A DNA stretch of 64,000 bases. Source: Adiantum capillus-veneris (lineage: Eukaryota > Streptophyta > Polypodiopsida > Polypodiales > Pteridaceae). The stretch covers positions 131,895,518 to 131,959,517 of the forward strand of contig CM043968.1 in assembly GCA_014529385.2 (NCBI GenBank). The letters run 5' to 3'. The notes beneath the pieces were generated by a model. That model searched no databases, was not told where the DNA came from, and saw only the letters and a list, made by a program, of their open reading frames with translations. The stretch's first letter is position 1. Every line of letters starts with the position of its first letter. The translations under genes and the position numbers were made by a program. This document shows, in pieces, positions 9,120 to 20,670 of this stretch.

Positions 9120-10140
9120 CCTAGGGGCACCATGGTTCAACTGCATGGCTACCAATATGAAGTTCCCTAAAAGGAGAATCTGCTTCACCTATAGGGGAAA
9201 GAGCATGTATATAGATACTAATGAGTCTGGTCATACTATACCACTTGTAAATTCACCGGCTTTTGATAAGTCAATGAAAAGCTCGGTTTTTGCGTACATA
9301 ATTTTTGTCAAAGAATCCACTAATGACGCTGATGATTTATCAAATGAAAATGATAGGAATTAAGAAGAGTTAAGACTTTTCTACTTTTCTAAATGGATTC
9401 CAAGATGTTTTTATCGATGATATCCCTATGGACTTACCTCCAAAACAAGAGGAGATCATGAGGCAAATACAAGAATCGATAGACAAAGGGATGGTTAGGC
9501 CTAGCTGCTCTCCCTTTTGTTCTCCAATCCTTTTAGTGCAGGAGAAAGATGGTACATAACGTACGTGTGTGGAGTATCGAGCACTAAATAATATCACTAT
9601 CAAAAACAAATTCCCCGTGCCTCGGGTAGAAGATCTATTTGATAAGCTACAAGGCTCTACCTACTTTAGTAGGCTTGACCTTAAAAGTGGCTATCATCAA
9701 ATAAAGATAGTGAATGAAGGTATCCTAAAGACCACGTTTCATACAAAGTTTGGTCTTTATGAATATCTAGTTATGCCTTTTGGTTTGTTGACCAATGCAG
9801 CAGCCACATTCAATCCTTTGATGGAGAAAATAATTAAAACCCTATCGCAAGTTTACTGGAGTGTTCTTTGATGATATCATCATCTAGTCCAATTCCTTGG
9901 AGGAACACAAGCAAAATATCCAAGTGATTTTTCAAGCAGTGAGGAGAACAAGATTTTTCTCAACCAAAAGAAAAGCAAATTTTTCCTTCAAGATATTTAA
10001 TAATTAGGTCATATTATCTGTCAAGATGGTATCCATATGGATCCATCAAATTTAGAGGTAATAAAAGCATGACCTAATCCAAGTAACCTACATGATCGCG
10101 AGCTAAGAAGATTTATTGGTATGTGTGCAAACTTTTCATA
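9120..10140 (+). pseudogene. ChrA protease end and reverse transcriptase, plus-strand copy
   Basis: Codons after the transposon give GAPWFNCMATNMKFPKRRIC and IPLVNSPAFDKSMKSSVFAY, the protease-RT linker, then IDKGMVRPSCSPFCSPILLV, YRALNNITIKNKFPVPRVED, YFSRLDLKSGYHQIKI and EYLVMPFGL at 9569-9790: a clear Ty3 RT. The catalytic box is VFFDDII, but frames shift around it (9860-9890), and the thumb (LEEHK and onward) is broken by stops. The family role is copying retrotransposon RNA to DNA. Loss of frame makes this copy dead. Confidence 0.92.
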
Positions 10141-10275
10141 GCAGGACCATTACATGACTTAACAAAGAAGATAGCAGGACCATTACATGACTTAATATAT
10201 GTAATGGTATGATGTTCTCCATAGCAAAATTTTCTCAAATAGCAAGACCATTACATGACTTAACAAAGAAGAACG
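10141..10275. repeat. Triplicated ChrA segment
   Basis: The string AGCAGGACCATTACATGACT occurs at about 10141 and again about 33 bp later; a third copy with AGCAAGACC lies at 10241. In the protein this is the connection motif (ARPLHDLTKK) seen in plant Ty3 RT. It is a local duplication within the pseudogene. Confidence 0.75.
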
Positions 10276-10776
10276 TAAGTATTCATGGACTGCTAAGGAG
10301 CAAAATTATTTTGACAAGCCCAAAGAGAAGCTTACCTCTCAGCCAGTCCTCATGCTTCCTGATCTCTCAAAACCATTTGAGGTCCAATGTGATCCTTGTG
10401 GTGATTGCCTTGGAGCAGTCTTGCTTCAAGAAGGGCATGCCATAGCATATGAGAGTCGAAGGCTCAATACAGATGAACGTGTCTTGGGCATTTATGAGAA
10501 AGAGCTTTTAGTTGTTCTACATGCCCTATTCCCACATGGAAGCATTATTTATTGGGGACTCCATTCATTTTACAAACAGACCACCAAAGTCTCAAGTACT
10601 TCATGACGCAATGGCAAGCTTCCAACAAACAAATGAGGTGGAAAATTTTTCTTTTGAAATTTTATTTTCATATTTCTCACATTGCTGGTAAGCACAATCA
10701 AGTGGCCCATGCACTTTCACAATGACCAAAAGTTAACGTGGTGTCTATAGAAACTCACAATGATCTATCTTCTATG
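10276..10776 (+). pseudogene. ChrA RNase H, plus-strand copy
   Basis: Encodes LPDLSKPFEVQCDPCGDCLG, LLQEGHAIAYESRRL and IYEKELLVVLHALF: an intact-looking N-terminal half of Ty3 RNase H (10352-10600), followed by a degenerate end and the His-rich approach to integrase. It stops at the LARD insertion (10782); the next codons (MIDEYA) resume at 17132. Confidence 0.88.
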
Positions 10777-10781
10777 ATAGA
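10777..10781. repeat. 5-bp target duplication, left of LARD
   Basis: ATAGA, repeated exactly at 17132-17136. Confidence 0.9.
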
Positions 10782-11738
10782 TGTTGGGGGCAATTGTAGC
10801 ATAGCCTAATCAACCCAAGACCAACAAAATTATCAATCCTAGGATCGACAACCTAGGTAGCGCATGGAAGCACGAGCATCGGATTTATCAAATGAGAGGA
10901 ATCAAGAGAATGCTCATCCAATGGAATAGAGATTAGCCATGAATCACTAACTCTAATCACATCATCAATCAAGCATCACCTACACACATTAAGCCCACCG
11001 AAGACTAGAATCCCAAAGCACACTCATGACAACCACACACTAATTGCATTGGTGTTGGGCTCTCCAATCACACATGCCAATCAAGGAACTTCATCAAAAG
11101 CTACACACACAAGGTGAATGGTGCTAGAGTTTCATTAAACCTATCCACACACAAGCAAACAATAGAGCACATACACTAATTACAAGATTAAGAATCAACT
11201 TAATTAACCTAATTAGAGATGTTAAATATTGCAATCAAATGCTCATAAAATGATAAGAGTGGTCAATAAGCAAGAAGTCATCACACATACTCAAATCTAG
11301 AATAATGAGATGGTGAAACTACTTCATGACATAATGGAATGGAGAAGAACTAGACTAATCAAAAAGTAAAGATTAGATTAAGAAATGTTTCTCTAATTAC
11401 AATGGATTAGCACTAGCCTCTTCAGCATGGGCATTAAGCTCAAGGCTAGGCCATCCATAAAGTGAACACTCAAGAGAAAGAGCTCTCTCAAAAGTGGATC
11501 CCCAAGAGTGGATACTCAAGAATGAAGCCTCCTTGCATAAAGGCTTCATTATAAAGGCTTGCACCACAATCCCTTCTACTATGGGTTTAAGTTGAACCCT
11601 CTAGTTAGCATATACAACTTTGGAACTCCCAATGAGCCCAAGACCTTATACAAAGTGAGTAGGAAATATTATGCACATCCATAGCACATCTCCCACTTGA
11701 TGCATAATCAGTGTAACAAGTGTTACTTGTTGTTAACA
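10782..11738 (-). repeat. LARD 3' LTR (957 bp)
   Basis: Begins TGTTGGGGGCAATTGTAGC and ends GTTGTTAACA. On its right is TTGCCCCCTTCC, the inverse of a polypurine tract. TTTATAATGAAG at about 11550 on the minus strand is a possible TATA box. Confidence 0.9.
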
Positions 11739-13255
11739 TTGCCCCCTTCCTAATTTGTCACATGTCCTCGTGTGCCGGTGAAGCAAAACACGGTGACATG
11801 GTAGAAAGCAAGTCCATGGAAGAAATGTTGAGCTACAAAATATAAGAACAATTAATGAGCATCAAAAGCCAACAAGGATAAACACATCAAGTACAATGAA
11901 CAATCATGAAAAAATTTGAAGTTTTTGCTTCTAAAAGATGGGTGAATCATAGTCAAAAACTAGACAACAGAAAGCAAAAAAGACACCTAAACTATCGTGA
12001 AGATTAAACCACTTGAAATTTGAATTTTATGCATGAAACACAAGCAATTAATTAAGACCCTAGGCTAATGCAAGTTCATAAAGCTACCAGCCTAAAAACT
12101 ATGTGACCAATCTTAATAAATTATTCAAGCTTGTCATGTCTACGGGCTATACAAAAGCTCCTAATCTATTAGTACATTGTCATAGATTTTTGAAGCTCAT
12201 GGAAGTTTGTTTTTGTCACACATAGAAAAAACTAAAGCACAATACAAGGCTACCACCCCAAGGAAGGTCTAGGTACGACTCTCGGCTCCTTGAACCCTCA
12301 AGAAGGTATTCCAAAAGCCTACTAGCCTACCAAGGTGTCGGCTAACCCCTATCAGCCAGGGCATCGGTTTAGGGCTTTGGCTAAGAGATCCAAGGTGATT
12401 TCCTTCGCCTGCCAAGTGCCAATAAGGCACTAGGCCTCACAAAGACACAACATCACATAGAATTTTCTTTTCATGTGTCTAGTAGCAATTTTGCTACTTT
12501 TTCTTGACACTTTTTTTGCTTCATTATTTCATTTTTTATCACTTTTTTATTGCTTCCCACATGAGATGCTAATAGAAAATGAACTAAGAGACTAAAGCCT
12601 AATCATAGCCCTAGGTTATGTTAAAACTGAATGGAGTATTAACACTATCACTAAGAGTCTAGGACTAATGAGAAATGAACCTACATTAACCTAAGGGTCA
12701 AGACCAATTACCTATGATTAGCACACATAAAGCCTAATTTTTTGATGAGTTAATATTCAAAAAACAAAGTGTTGAAACTTTAGCATGCCTATCTGTTGAA
12801 CATGAAAGAACCATAGCTTGGAAGCAAATAATACTTAAGCCAAGCATAGAGAATGGAGAGATGAACAAAAGAGAAAAATCATGGAAGGATTTCACCTATT
12901 CATGCTCTTTGTGTATCTTTGAGCAAACATCCACTTGGTAGAGAAGTCTCTTGACCTTTTTATTACAATCCAAGCTAATTGAAGCGAAGTGTAAACGCAA
13001 GCTCCAAAGGCCTTTTACTGAAATCCAAAAGCTCACAAAAAAAACATTAATGAAAACCTAAAGCTAGGGTCTTGCATACCCAAGTTTTCCAAAGGGAAAA
13101 AACCCGAAGAAAAAAAGTTCCTTTGGTTAGCACGTGATGCTCTTTACTAGCAAATTTATGCATACACAAAAAAAATGAGAGATAAAATGCTTCTACATAA
13201 ACAAATTTTCATTTTTTTACAACCTCTCATGCATGATTCAAAAGTTGATTATATA

Positions 13256-13660
13256 CTAGCTCAAATGAAAATGTGCAAATTTAGATCAAGCTATGAGATA
13301 GTAATAATGCAAATTTAGATCAAGCTATGAGATAGTAATAAAGCAAATTCTGAATGAATTTGAAGTGCCTCTTGAAAGCCAAATTTTACATTTCTGAAGC
13401 TCTCCAAAAAAGTTGGCTAACAACTAGCTCACATGAAGTTTTACCATTTTAGAGCAAGCTATGAGCTAGAGATGATTGCAACTTGATGGAATGAAAATGA
13501 ATGGCTCTCAATAGCGAAATTTTGTACTTGAAAGCTCTTAAAAAATTTGGTAGACACTAGATCAAATGAAAATGTTTTCACTTTAGACCAAACTTAGAGC
13601 TAGAATTTACACGACTTTTAATCATAAGAATTGGAATGGCTCTGAATCCCACTTTGCTAA
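13256..13660. repeat. Degenerate tandem repeats in LARD interior
   Basis: A segment with TAGCTCAAATGAAAATG then TTTAGATCAAGCTATGAG recurs at about 13256, 13422 and 13557, units of roughly 135-166 bp. A 36-bp piece (CAAATTTAGATCAAGCTATG core) is also duplicated directly at about 13275 and 13311. Confidence 0.75.
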
Positions 13661-14821
13661 TCATTTTTCAAAAACAAAGTCAATCATCAGTAGTCTTAAG
13701 CATATGGAAATTGAACACAAGAAAAAATGATCAACCATACCCCCAAAATGCTCTCTTTTTGCCATTCAAAAAAGCTTCATTTTAGTGCTTTGCAATGATT
13801 TTTCATCCAATTCAAGCACTAGAATATAACAAGCAAGTCAAGTCCAAGCATAACATATCTCAACCAAGAATTATTGCATGTGCAATGTAACTCTCAAAAG
13901 ATCCCCAAATGCATATCACAAAGACTTTTTTCATTTAGTGCAATGAGGGATTTTCTCAATAAGTCCAAGCATTAGGTCATGCATAAGCTAAAAACATTTT
14001 AACACCCCCTTTTCATTTATGCATGGAGACTGTCACACAATCATACCATACCATCGATGTCCACATCCTTGCTCTTAAATAGCAACTATGGCATACGGAC
14101 TGAAATGAGAAAACTAAAATGCCAAAATTTGGAAATGCATTGTCACTTACCCTTTCAAAGCTCGGTCATTTTGTAGTGCATAATCATTTTAGAAATGAGA
14201 AAAAGCACTATTAATTGCAAGAATAAAAAACAAGTCCTACGCTTTGCATAGAGAGATTTGTTTCAATAAAAAGCACAAGGATACTCTTTCATAGCACAAT
14301 TGACAAATTTCTTTTAAAACTTTCTTGAGTGGGCAAAAATAGCAATTTTTTGGCATAGTGTCTCATTGATCATGGTTTTTGCTACTTCATGCATTCCTCA
14401 AAAGATCCAAAAATTATTTTCTCTCCCTTCTTGACTCTCGAGTTTGAGCCAAGGCACGCCAGTCAAACCGCCCAATATCAGTATTTTTTTATTTTTATTT
14501 TTTTTACTCGCACTCCCAACTGGCTCATGAATCTTGAGAGGTCAAGCTTGACTAGTTGAGCTAGGTGGGAATCTTCCTTTGTTGCATTTTTTGTATTTAT
14601 ATAGTTTTGACGGTTTTGGCCAGCTATGGGAGGAAGAGTGAGAGAGAGACTGAGCTATTGGCCGGCTATGGAGCATGGGGTGAAGGAGAGAGAGAGAGTG
14701 TGTGCATGTGCTTTGTGCCATCAATTGCAACAAGCCGCAAACGATGGCAAGTGGCCAAGACTGCACGACAATTGAGAAAAGTTTGTGGGCCAATGAGGTG
14801 ATAAGAGGCACTGATCTTTCT

Positions 14822-14848
14822 CTGTGTGTGTGTGTGTGTGTGTGTGTG
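14822..14848. repeat. (TG)n microsatellite
   Basis: About 13 uninterrupted TG units in a wider TG/CA-rich region (14695-15000). Confidence 0.95.
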
Positions 14849-16134
14849 ATCGGCTATTCTCAACAAGTCTACAAGTGGGGTCAGGATTGCAGTTTGACCA
14901 AGCACTAAAGCCGAGCTTCATATTGGCCGCTTGTGTGTGTGTGTGTTTGTGAAAACGCCAAGGGAGACGGGCATTGTGTGTGTGTGTTGTGAGCGCCAAG
15001 CCGTGCAGAACAGTGTGTAGGCTCCATCTCTGGTTTTTTTTCATTTTAATTTCTATTTTTTATCATTACCTCAAGGGGAAGTTTCCACATGATTCAAGAT
15101 CACAAGGGATTCCATTATGAGGAGAGCTATGGCATGTATGTAAGTTGACGAATCAAATATCATTTGGATGCCCCAATTGACCATCAGTCATTGAAAATCA
15201 AGTGGTCTTGAATAGGCGCACACATTCAATGTTGCCCCAATTTTTTTGCATTTAGGCTTATCCAATGATTGAATTAGCATAACATACACATCAATTACAT
15301 GATTTCACACTCACATATCATCAATTCCATCAATTTTTATGCATGCACACACTCAAGATTAAGTGCACACACACTTCAATTTTATGGCAGTTTTTTTCCT
15401 CTTTGGTGCATTACACACAATGATTTTATGCACACACATGAATTCTTATTCCAAATCAAGATTAATCTTGACACACACTTCATCAAACAACTGGTCAAAT
15501 TTGACCATCAATTTCATTCCAAAACAATCAAATTAGGTGCAAAGTGTAGGTCAATTGACTTACACACCTAATTTTAGCACTAAATTAGCAACTCTTTGGA
15601 ATCAAATAAATCACCCAAAAATTGAATTATTAGGTCAATGCACTTACAATTGATCGCATCAAAGCTAATCCTTGCTCCACAAGATGATTCCATCATGCAC
15701 ACACATGTGTGGCTCTTCCAAATTATCCCAAAAAATGATCATTGTCGGCCAAAAATCAAAACTCAAATCATCAAATTGGGCTGGATTAGCACAATCAACT
15801 TGATAAAAGTGTTGATTCCACCTCTTATCAGGGGATTAATATACCTTACACTTCAAATGTTAGTGGTTAGGCTAGCAAAGTTAGTTAAAATTAGTAAAAA
15901 TTAGCATAGAATTAGTACAATAAGCATGGAAATGAACCGAAATTAGCAATGGTTAGTGAGAAGTTAGTGAAATTGGGGGTTTGGGGTATTCATAACTCAA
16001 CAACTTGCTTCAATTACTTGCACAAACATCATCAAATCAAACCAAAATTGAGTTACACACACTCAAAAACCAATGAAATTAGCAATGAAATTACTCTATT
16101 CTAAACATCATATACTCATTAGCTTACGTTATCG

Positions 16135-16155
16135 ATCCCCGGGAGCAGCGCCAAA
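16135..16155 (-). promoter_or_regulatory. LARD primer binding site, tRNA-Asp-like
   Basis: Minus strand TGGCGCTGCTCCCGGGGATC adjoins the LTR end. It resembles TGGCGCCGTTGCCGGGGATC, the tRNA-Asp primer site typical of Athila/Tat-type elements, with a few changes. Confidence 0.75.
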
Positions 16156-17131
16156 TGTTAAGGGCAATTGTAGCATAGCCTAATCAACCCAAGACCAAAA
16201 AAATTATCAATCCTAGGATCGGCAACTCGGCTAGGGCATGGAAGCAGGAGCATCAGATGTATTGAATGAGAGGATTCAAGAGAATGTTCATCCAATGCAA
16301 AAGAGATTAGCCATGAATCACTAACTCTAATCACATCATCAATCAAGCATCACCTACACACATTAAGTCCACCGAAGTCCGACTTACCATAGACTAGAAT
16401 CCCAAAGCACACTCATACAAACTAATTGCATTGGTGTTGGCCTCTCCAATCACCACATGCCAATCAAGGAACTTCATCAAAAGCTACATACGCAAGGTGA
16501 ATGGTGCTAGAGTTTCATCAAACCCATCCACACACACAAGCAAACAATAAGGCATATACACTAATTATAAGATTAAGAATCAACTTAATCAACCTAATTA
16601 GAGATGTTAAATATCACAAATCAAATGCTCATAGAAGGATAGGAGTGGTCAATAAGGAAGAAGTCATCACACATACTCAAATCTAGAATAATGAGACGGT
16701 GAAACTACTTCATGACATAATGGAATAGAGAAGAAGTAGACTAATGAAGACATTAGAGATTAGATTAAGAAATGGTTCTCTAATTAAAACGGATTAGCAC
16801 TAGTCTCTTAAGCACGGGCATTAAGCTCAAGGCTAGGCCATCCATAAAGTGAACACGAGAGAGAGAGAGAGAGAGAGAGCTCAAAAGTGGATCCTCAAGA
16901 GTGGATACTTAAAAATGAAGCCTCCTTGCATAAAGGCTTCGTTATAAAGGATTGCACCACAATCCCTTCTACTATGGGTTTAAGTTGAGCCCTCTAGCTA
17001 GCATATACAACTTTGGAACTCCCAATGAGCCCAAGACCTTATACAAAGTGAGTAGGAAATATTGTGCACATCCATAGCACATCTCCCGCTTGATGCATAA
17101 CTGGTGTAGCCTGTATTAGCGGCTACTAACA
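16156..17131 (-). repeat. LARD 5' LTR (976 bp)
   Basis: Near-full-length match to 10782-11738, ending CTACTAACA. Contains an extra (GA)n at 16857-16880. Confidence 0.9.
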
Positions 17132-17930
17132 ATAGATGAGTATGCTACTAACCCTGAATTTAAAGATGTAATGTCAGCCCTTGCTTTGGGGAAGAAATAG
17201 GAACCATTTACCTGGTAGGATGGCTATCGTCTCCATGACAATAGGCTATGCGTTACCCATTCCCTTCATGAGAAAGTCATGTATGAATCCCATGCTCCTC
17301 CCTATGCAGGGCATAAAGGCATTCAAACTACTCCTTGAGGAGTAGAGACAAACTTCTATTGGCCTACCATGAAAGTGGACATACAAAAATATGTTTCAAA
17401 ATGTGTGGTATGCCAAAAGACTAAGTATGATAGAGAGAAGAAACCTGGATTACTCCGGCCATTGCCAATCCCTAATTCACCATGGGAGAGTATATCCATG
17501 GATTTTATCTTTGGATTACTCAAGTCTATCCATGTGAATACGGGAATATGGACAATACTCGATAGGTTTAGCAAGCAGACACACTTTATTCCTATAAAAA
17601 AGAATATTAAGGCACACCAAATGGCAACCCTCTTCTCAGGTTTTCAAATACCATGGATTACCAACATCCATCGTGTCAGATAGAGATCCTAGAATGACTA
17701 GTAATTTTTGGAAAGATCTCTTTGAAAATCTAGGTACAAGATTGAATTTCTCTTTGGCCTATCACTTACAAACGGATGGCCAAAGTGAGATAGTCAATCT
17801 TACGATACTCGATCTACTAAATACTTATGTTACAGAAGTAGATCAACACTCACAATCGGATAAGTACTTACCTCTTGTAGAGTATGCGTACAATAATATT
17901 GTCCATACTACTACAAGAAAACGAGTGTGA
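17132..17930 (+). pseudogene. ChrA integrase, plus-strand copy
   Basis: Continuation of ChrA after the LARD. The zinc-binding part (KVMYESHAPPYAGHKGIQT, KYVSKCVVCQKTKYD) and the core are recognisable: SMDFIFGL carries the first catalytic Asp, VSDRDPRMTSNFWKDLFENL the second, and YHLQTDGQSEIVN the Glu. A frameshift lies at about 17670-17690 between the two large frames 17369-17683 and 17673-17930. It ends at NNIVHTTTRKRV with a stop at 17928; the C-terminal tail and chromodomain are absent. Confidence 0.92.
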
Positions 17931-19372
17931 AATTTTTGCAAGCTTCTAATTTAGAGCTTTTTTTTGAAACTTAGATCTTTTCTCTCAGGGAGCTTTTAAA
18001 GGTACTTTTAGGAGAGCAAATAAAAATCCATATGCCTTCAACAAGCATGTTTCAATAGATATACACAAACACAAACACACATATACATGTGCACACACGT
18101 ATGTATTAAAGAGATTGTCTGTGCATGTGTATTTATTAGATCATATCACATATTTACACATTAGAATTAGTTTATTATGGTATAGCAAGACTTCTAAAAT
18201 TTGACTATCTATCTAAGGTAGCCTTCTCAAGACTTGCATTCCAAGAGAAACAAATCTTAATATAAATTATTTAGAGGAGCTCTAAATAGTAGTGTATCTC
18301 AGTGCGAGCTATGGGAGTAAAGAACCTTGCCCATCTAATGTCTACATAAAGTGTACACTTTTATTTTAAGCGCAAATAATATCTATAATTCACTTGTCTT
18401 ATGTGGTATGTAGTGCTATAGTTTTTGACATTAATTGTTGGTAGTCTTTAAATATCCACTTGAATGACCTATTTTGTGGACTTTGACTCTCCTAGTTTAA
18501 ACTTATTAAGTTTGCTAAACTTAATTAAGGGTAATCTACAAAAGAAACACAATAATATATGGAAATTTTCATCATGATCCTCAAATATTCGAAATTCCTA
18601 ATATGCCCCATACATTTGGCAAAAAATGCCCAAACAGTGCCCATTGGTTTTTTTGGAAATAATCAAAATACCACTCTTTAACCTTGCAAATGCCTCCAAA
18701 AGTAATTGTTTTGAAAACTCTTCATAGGTCAGAGTGTGATAGATTGTTGCAACTTGTGAGAGATTATAAATTGTGATGTTTGTAAGTCATTGATAAGCTA
18801 TTTTTTTAAGATCCAATTACCAAAATATCCTTGTAATATGTTAAAATTTCCAAAACAATTCTCAAATTTCAAAAATCCTCAATACACCCCTCATATTTGG
18901 CCAAAAAATCCCAAAATGGACTTCATTAACTTTGTAAACAATTCAAAGGACAATTCTTTAACTAGTTCCTCATATGAAGACTGGTATTCCTTTGATAGAA
19001 ACAAATAGAGTTGGAAATCAATATGGTATTGTGGGATCTCAAGATGAAATCGTTCAAACATTTTAGACATAGATGGTTCTATTTTTGAGCTCATTGGTAA
19101 AACCTAGCCTAAAATTGATATGGGGTATATTGGGACATTGAGGGAAATTTTTGGAGTTTTCATAAATTATAAGATTTTTCCTTAAGTATAGTATATTTAT
19201 AGTATGTAGTGGAGAAAACAAAGATCACAAACAATATATGATATTGTAACAATAGCTTGTATCTTCCTACATATAATCAGACTTTCTATTGCCCATACCT
19301 ATTGGAGCTAGTTAAACACATACATATTCTCCTCGAGAAAGATGCATGTTGCCTTCATAGTCAACCTACCAT
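17931..19372. other. Unrecognised AT-rich spacer
   Basis: Lies between the truncated ChrA integrase and the Fun-1 LTR. No convincing gene. Two diverged direct repeats are visible (around 18555-18680 and 18835-18965, with ATATTTGGCAAAAAAT-type words). The left edge reads ACTACAAGAAAACGAGTG, like a CACTA terminus, but no matching inverted end was found. Confidence 0.5.
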
Positions 19373-19546
19373 TGTCAAAGAGATGGCGGTCTTGCCAGGA
19401 AGGCGCCGGGCCTCTAGCTATGAGGGTTTGTGGGGAGACTGTGTAGCTTTTCACTTAAGCAAGCTTAGTGTTTGTAGAAAATACATTGTGTGTAGTCATT
19501 GGAATCTCACACGCAGACACACACATACGCACACGTGAAACCCTGG

Positions 19547-19756
19547 AAACAAAACAAAGATGAAAACATCAAGGCTTTGATCGTATCTAATCAAAGGTAA
19601 GATGAAAGGGTTCACTGATGCATTTATAACAGCAAGTCGTTGTGCTCCAAATAGACTTCGAATGGTTCTTTGAAACTGTAACTTAGTGCTTACAAAGATG
19701 TAGATATTTTGCCTAGCAATAGGAGTGAGCCGTGTGTACAAGTCTTCTTGGTTCAT
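19547..19756 (-). CDS. Leader ORF B (about 70 aa), 3' LTR copy
   Basis: Starts at a true ATG. The product is colinear with ORF A next door and with the Tat-1 leader ORF: MNQEDLYTRL at the start, IYIFVSTKLQFQRTIRSLFG in the middle, then RL, and LPLIRYDQSLDVFIFVLF at the end. From the FG pair to the end it aligns with ORF A over 36 residues without gaps. In this copy the terminal stop is lost, so the frame runs on to 19496 through CA repeats. It is 29 bp downstream of ORF A in element sense. No known function; hydrophobic C-terminal half. Sense orientation and LTR position place it in the 5' leader of the retrotransposon RNA. Confidence 0.6.
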
Positions 19757-19785
19757 AGTAATATTAAGAAAGAAAGACTCAACCC

Positions 19786-20004
19786 CTAGAGGAGAATAAA
19801 TATGTGCACATCGAAAGAATTAGAGTAGTCTAGTAGTGGAAAAATAAGAGGACGTGGAGAAAGAAGAATTTCTTGCAGTCTTTCCGGCCCAAAGAGTAAC
19901 ACAATTCTCTGTTTGAAGTGGATTTTATGGCTAATACAAACGTTAATTCTAATATGTTTTATGAAGTGAAAGGGTTGAAAAGCTACACCATCGAGGTTAT
20001 TCAT
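19786..20004 (-). CDS. Leader ORF A (72 aa), 3' LTR copy
   Basis: ATG-initiated 72-residue frame: MNNLDGVAFQPFHF, IRINVCISHKIHFKQRIV, LLFGPERLQE, then PLLDYSNSFDVHIFILL and a stop. It shares length, start, end and, by hand count, 31 of 71 residues with ORF C in the leader of the unrelated Tat-1 (41137-41352), and is paralogous to ORF B. Codon differences to ORF C fall largely at third positions (for example six of six codons in the IVLLFG segment keep a hydrophobic or identical residue), suggesting protein-level constraint. No family recognised. Confidence 0.65.
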   Translation of the reverse strand: MNNLDGVAFQPFHFIKHIRINVCISHKIHFKQRIVLLFGPERLQEILLSPRPLIFPLLDYSNSFDVHIFILL

Positions 20005-20534
20005 CTTCGAAAGCTCAGAAAGCAGTCAATGGAGGAAAGAGATAAGAGAGACAATCAACATACAAATACCCACACATGCTTAATCCAAAGAAGTGAAGCA
20101 CACCTCAAGACTTGTGATATTGTAGCCAACTTGATGAAGTAGATGATGCCTATTAGTCCCCAACACCATTTGCAAGCCACCAACAATGCATTTATTGATG
20201 AAAGAAGGTTACATCGAGTGTATGAGTATTACAAGTGAGGAGATAGAAGGGTTGAGGCATGAAGTAGAAAGCTCAAGATGTGTTGGGCTGAAATTGAGAG
20301 AAAGTTTTCCTCAAGGAGATGGCTAGGAGGTTGGGTGCTGGCTTAATAGAGTGGCGTGATTATGGGGATTGCTTGAGCGCTTGGTTGCTTGATGGTTTGC
20401 ATGATGCCCAAGTGAGGAGCAAGAGACTCTATTTAGAGGTGAGTTTGCCTCTTGAAGAAGATATTTTCTTAGAAATATCTAAGGGATTTGTGTGACAAGT
20501 GTCTCCCTTTTCAAAAATATCTTGAAATTATCTT

Positions 20535-20670
20535 CAAAGTTTCTAGATCTTTCTCATCAAGAAATATCTAGAGGTTCTTCTAGATCTTTCTCTTCAAGAA
20601 ATATCTAGAGGTTCTTCTAGATCTTTCTTTTTAAGAATTATCTAGAGGTTCTTCTAGATTTTTCTTCAAA
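20535..20670. repeat. 45-bp tandem repeat inside Fun-1 LTR
   Basis: TCTAGATCTTTCTCTTCAAG followed by AAATATCTAGAGGTTCT repeats about three and a half times with a period near 45 bp. The other LTR has the same block at about 44525-44655, so it predates the insertion. Confidence 0.85.

Larger units (their letters stand above)
11739..16134. other. LARD interior, non-coding
   Basis: No frame with recognisable domains on either strand. It is AT-rich, with many scattered stops. Notable parts are a C-rich, gene-like composition block at 12250-12440, the tandem block at 13256-13660, TG-rich stretches at 14695-15000 and a T-rich tract at 14483-14510. ORFs at 14542-15044 overlap the TG repeats on both strands and are low complexity. 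Confidence 0.7.
10782..17131 (-). mobile_element. LARD-like non-coding LTR retroelement, 6.35 kb
   Basis: Two LTRs (10782-11738 and 16156-17131) flank 4.4 kb without gag or pol. A perfect ATAGA duplication brackets the whole, and it splits ChrA integrase at a position where the frame rejoins. The primer site lies left of the right LTR, so the element reads on the minus strand. It is a large non-autonomous derivative depending on enzymes of some other element. Size and emptiness fit the LARD concept. Confidence 0.93.

Noticed and set aside
14542-15044. Several 80-100-aa frames on both strands
   Set aside because: All cross TG/CA microsatellites and give His-Thr or Cys-Val repeats; low-complexity artefacts in the LARD interior.
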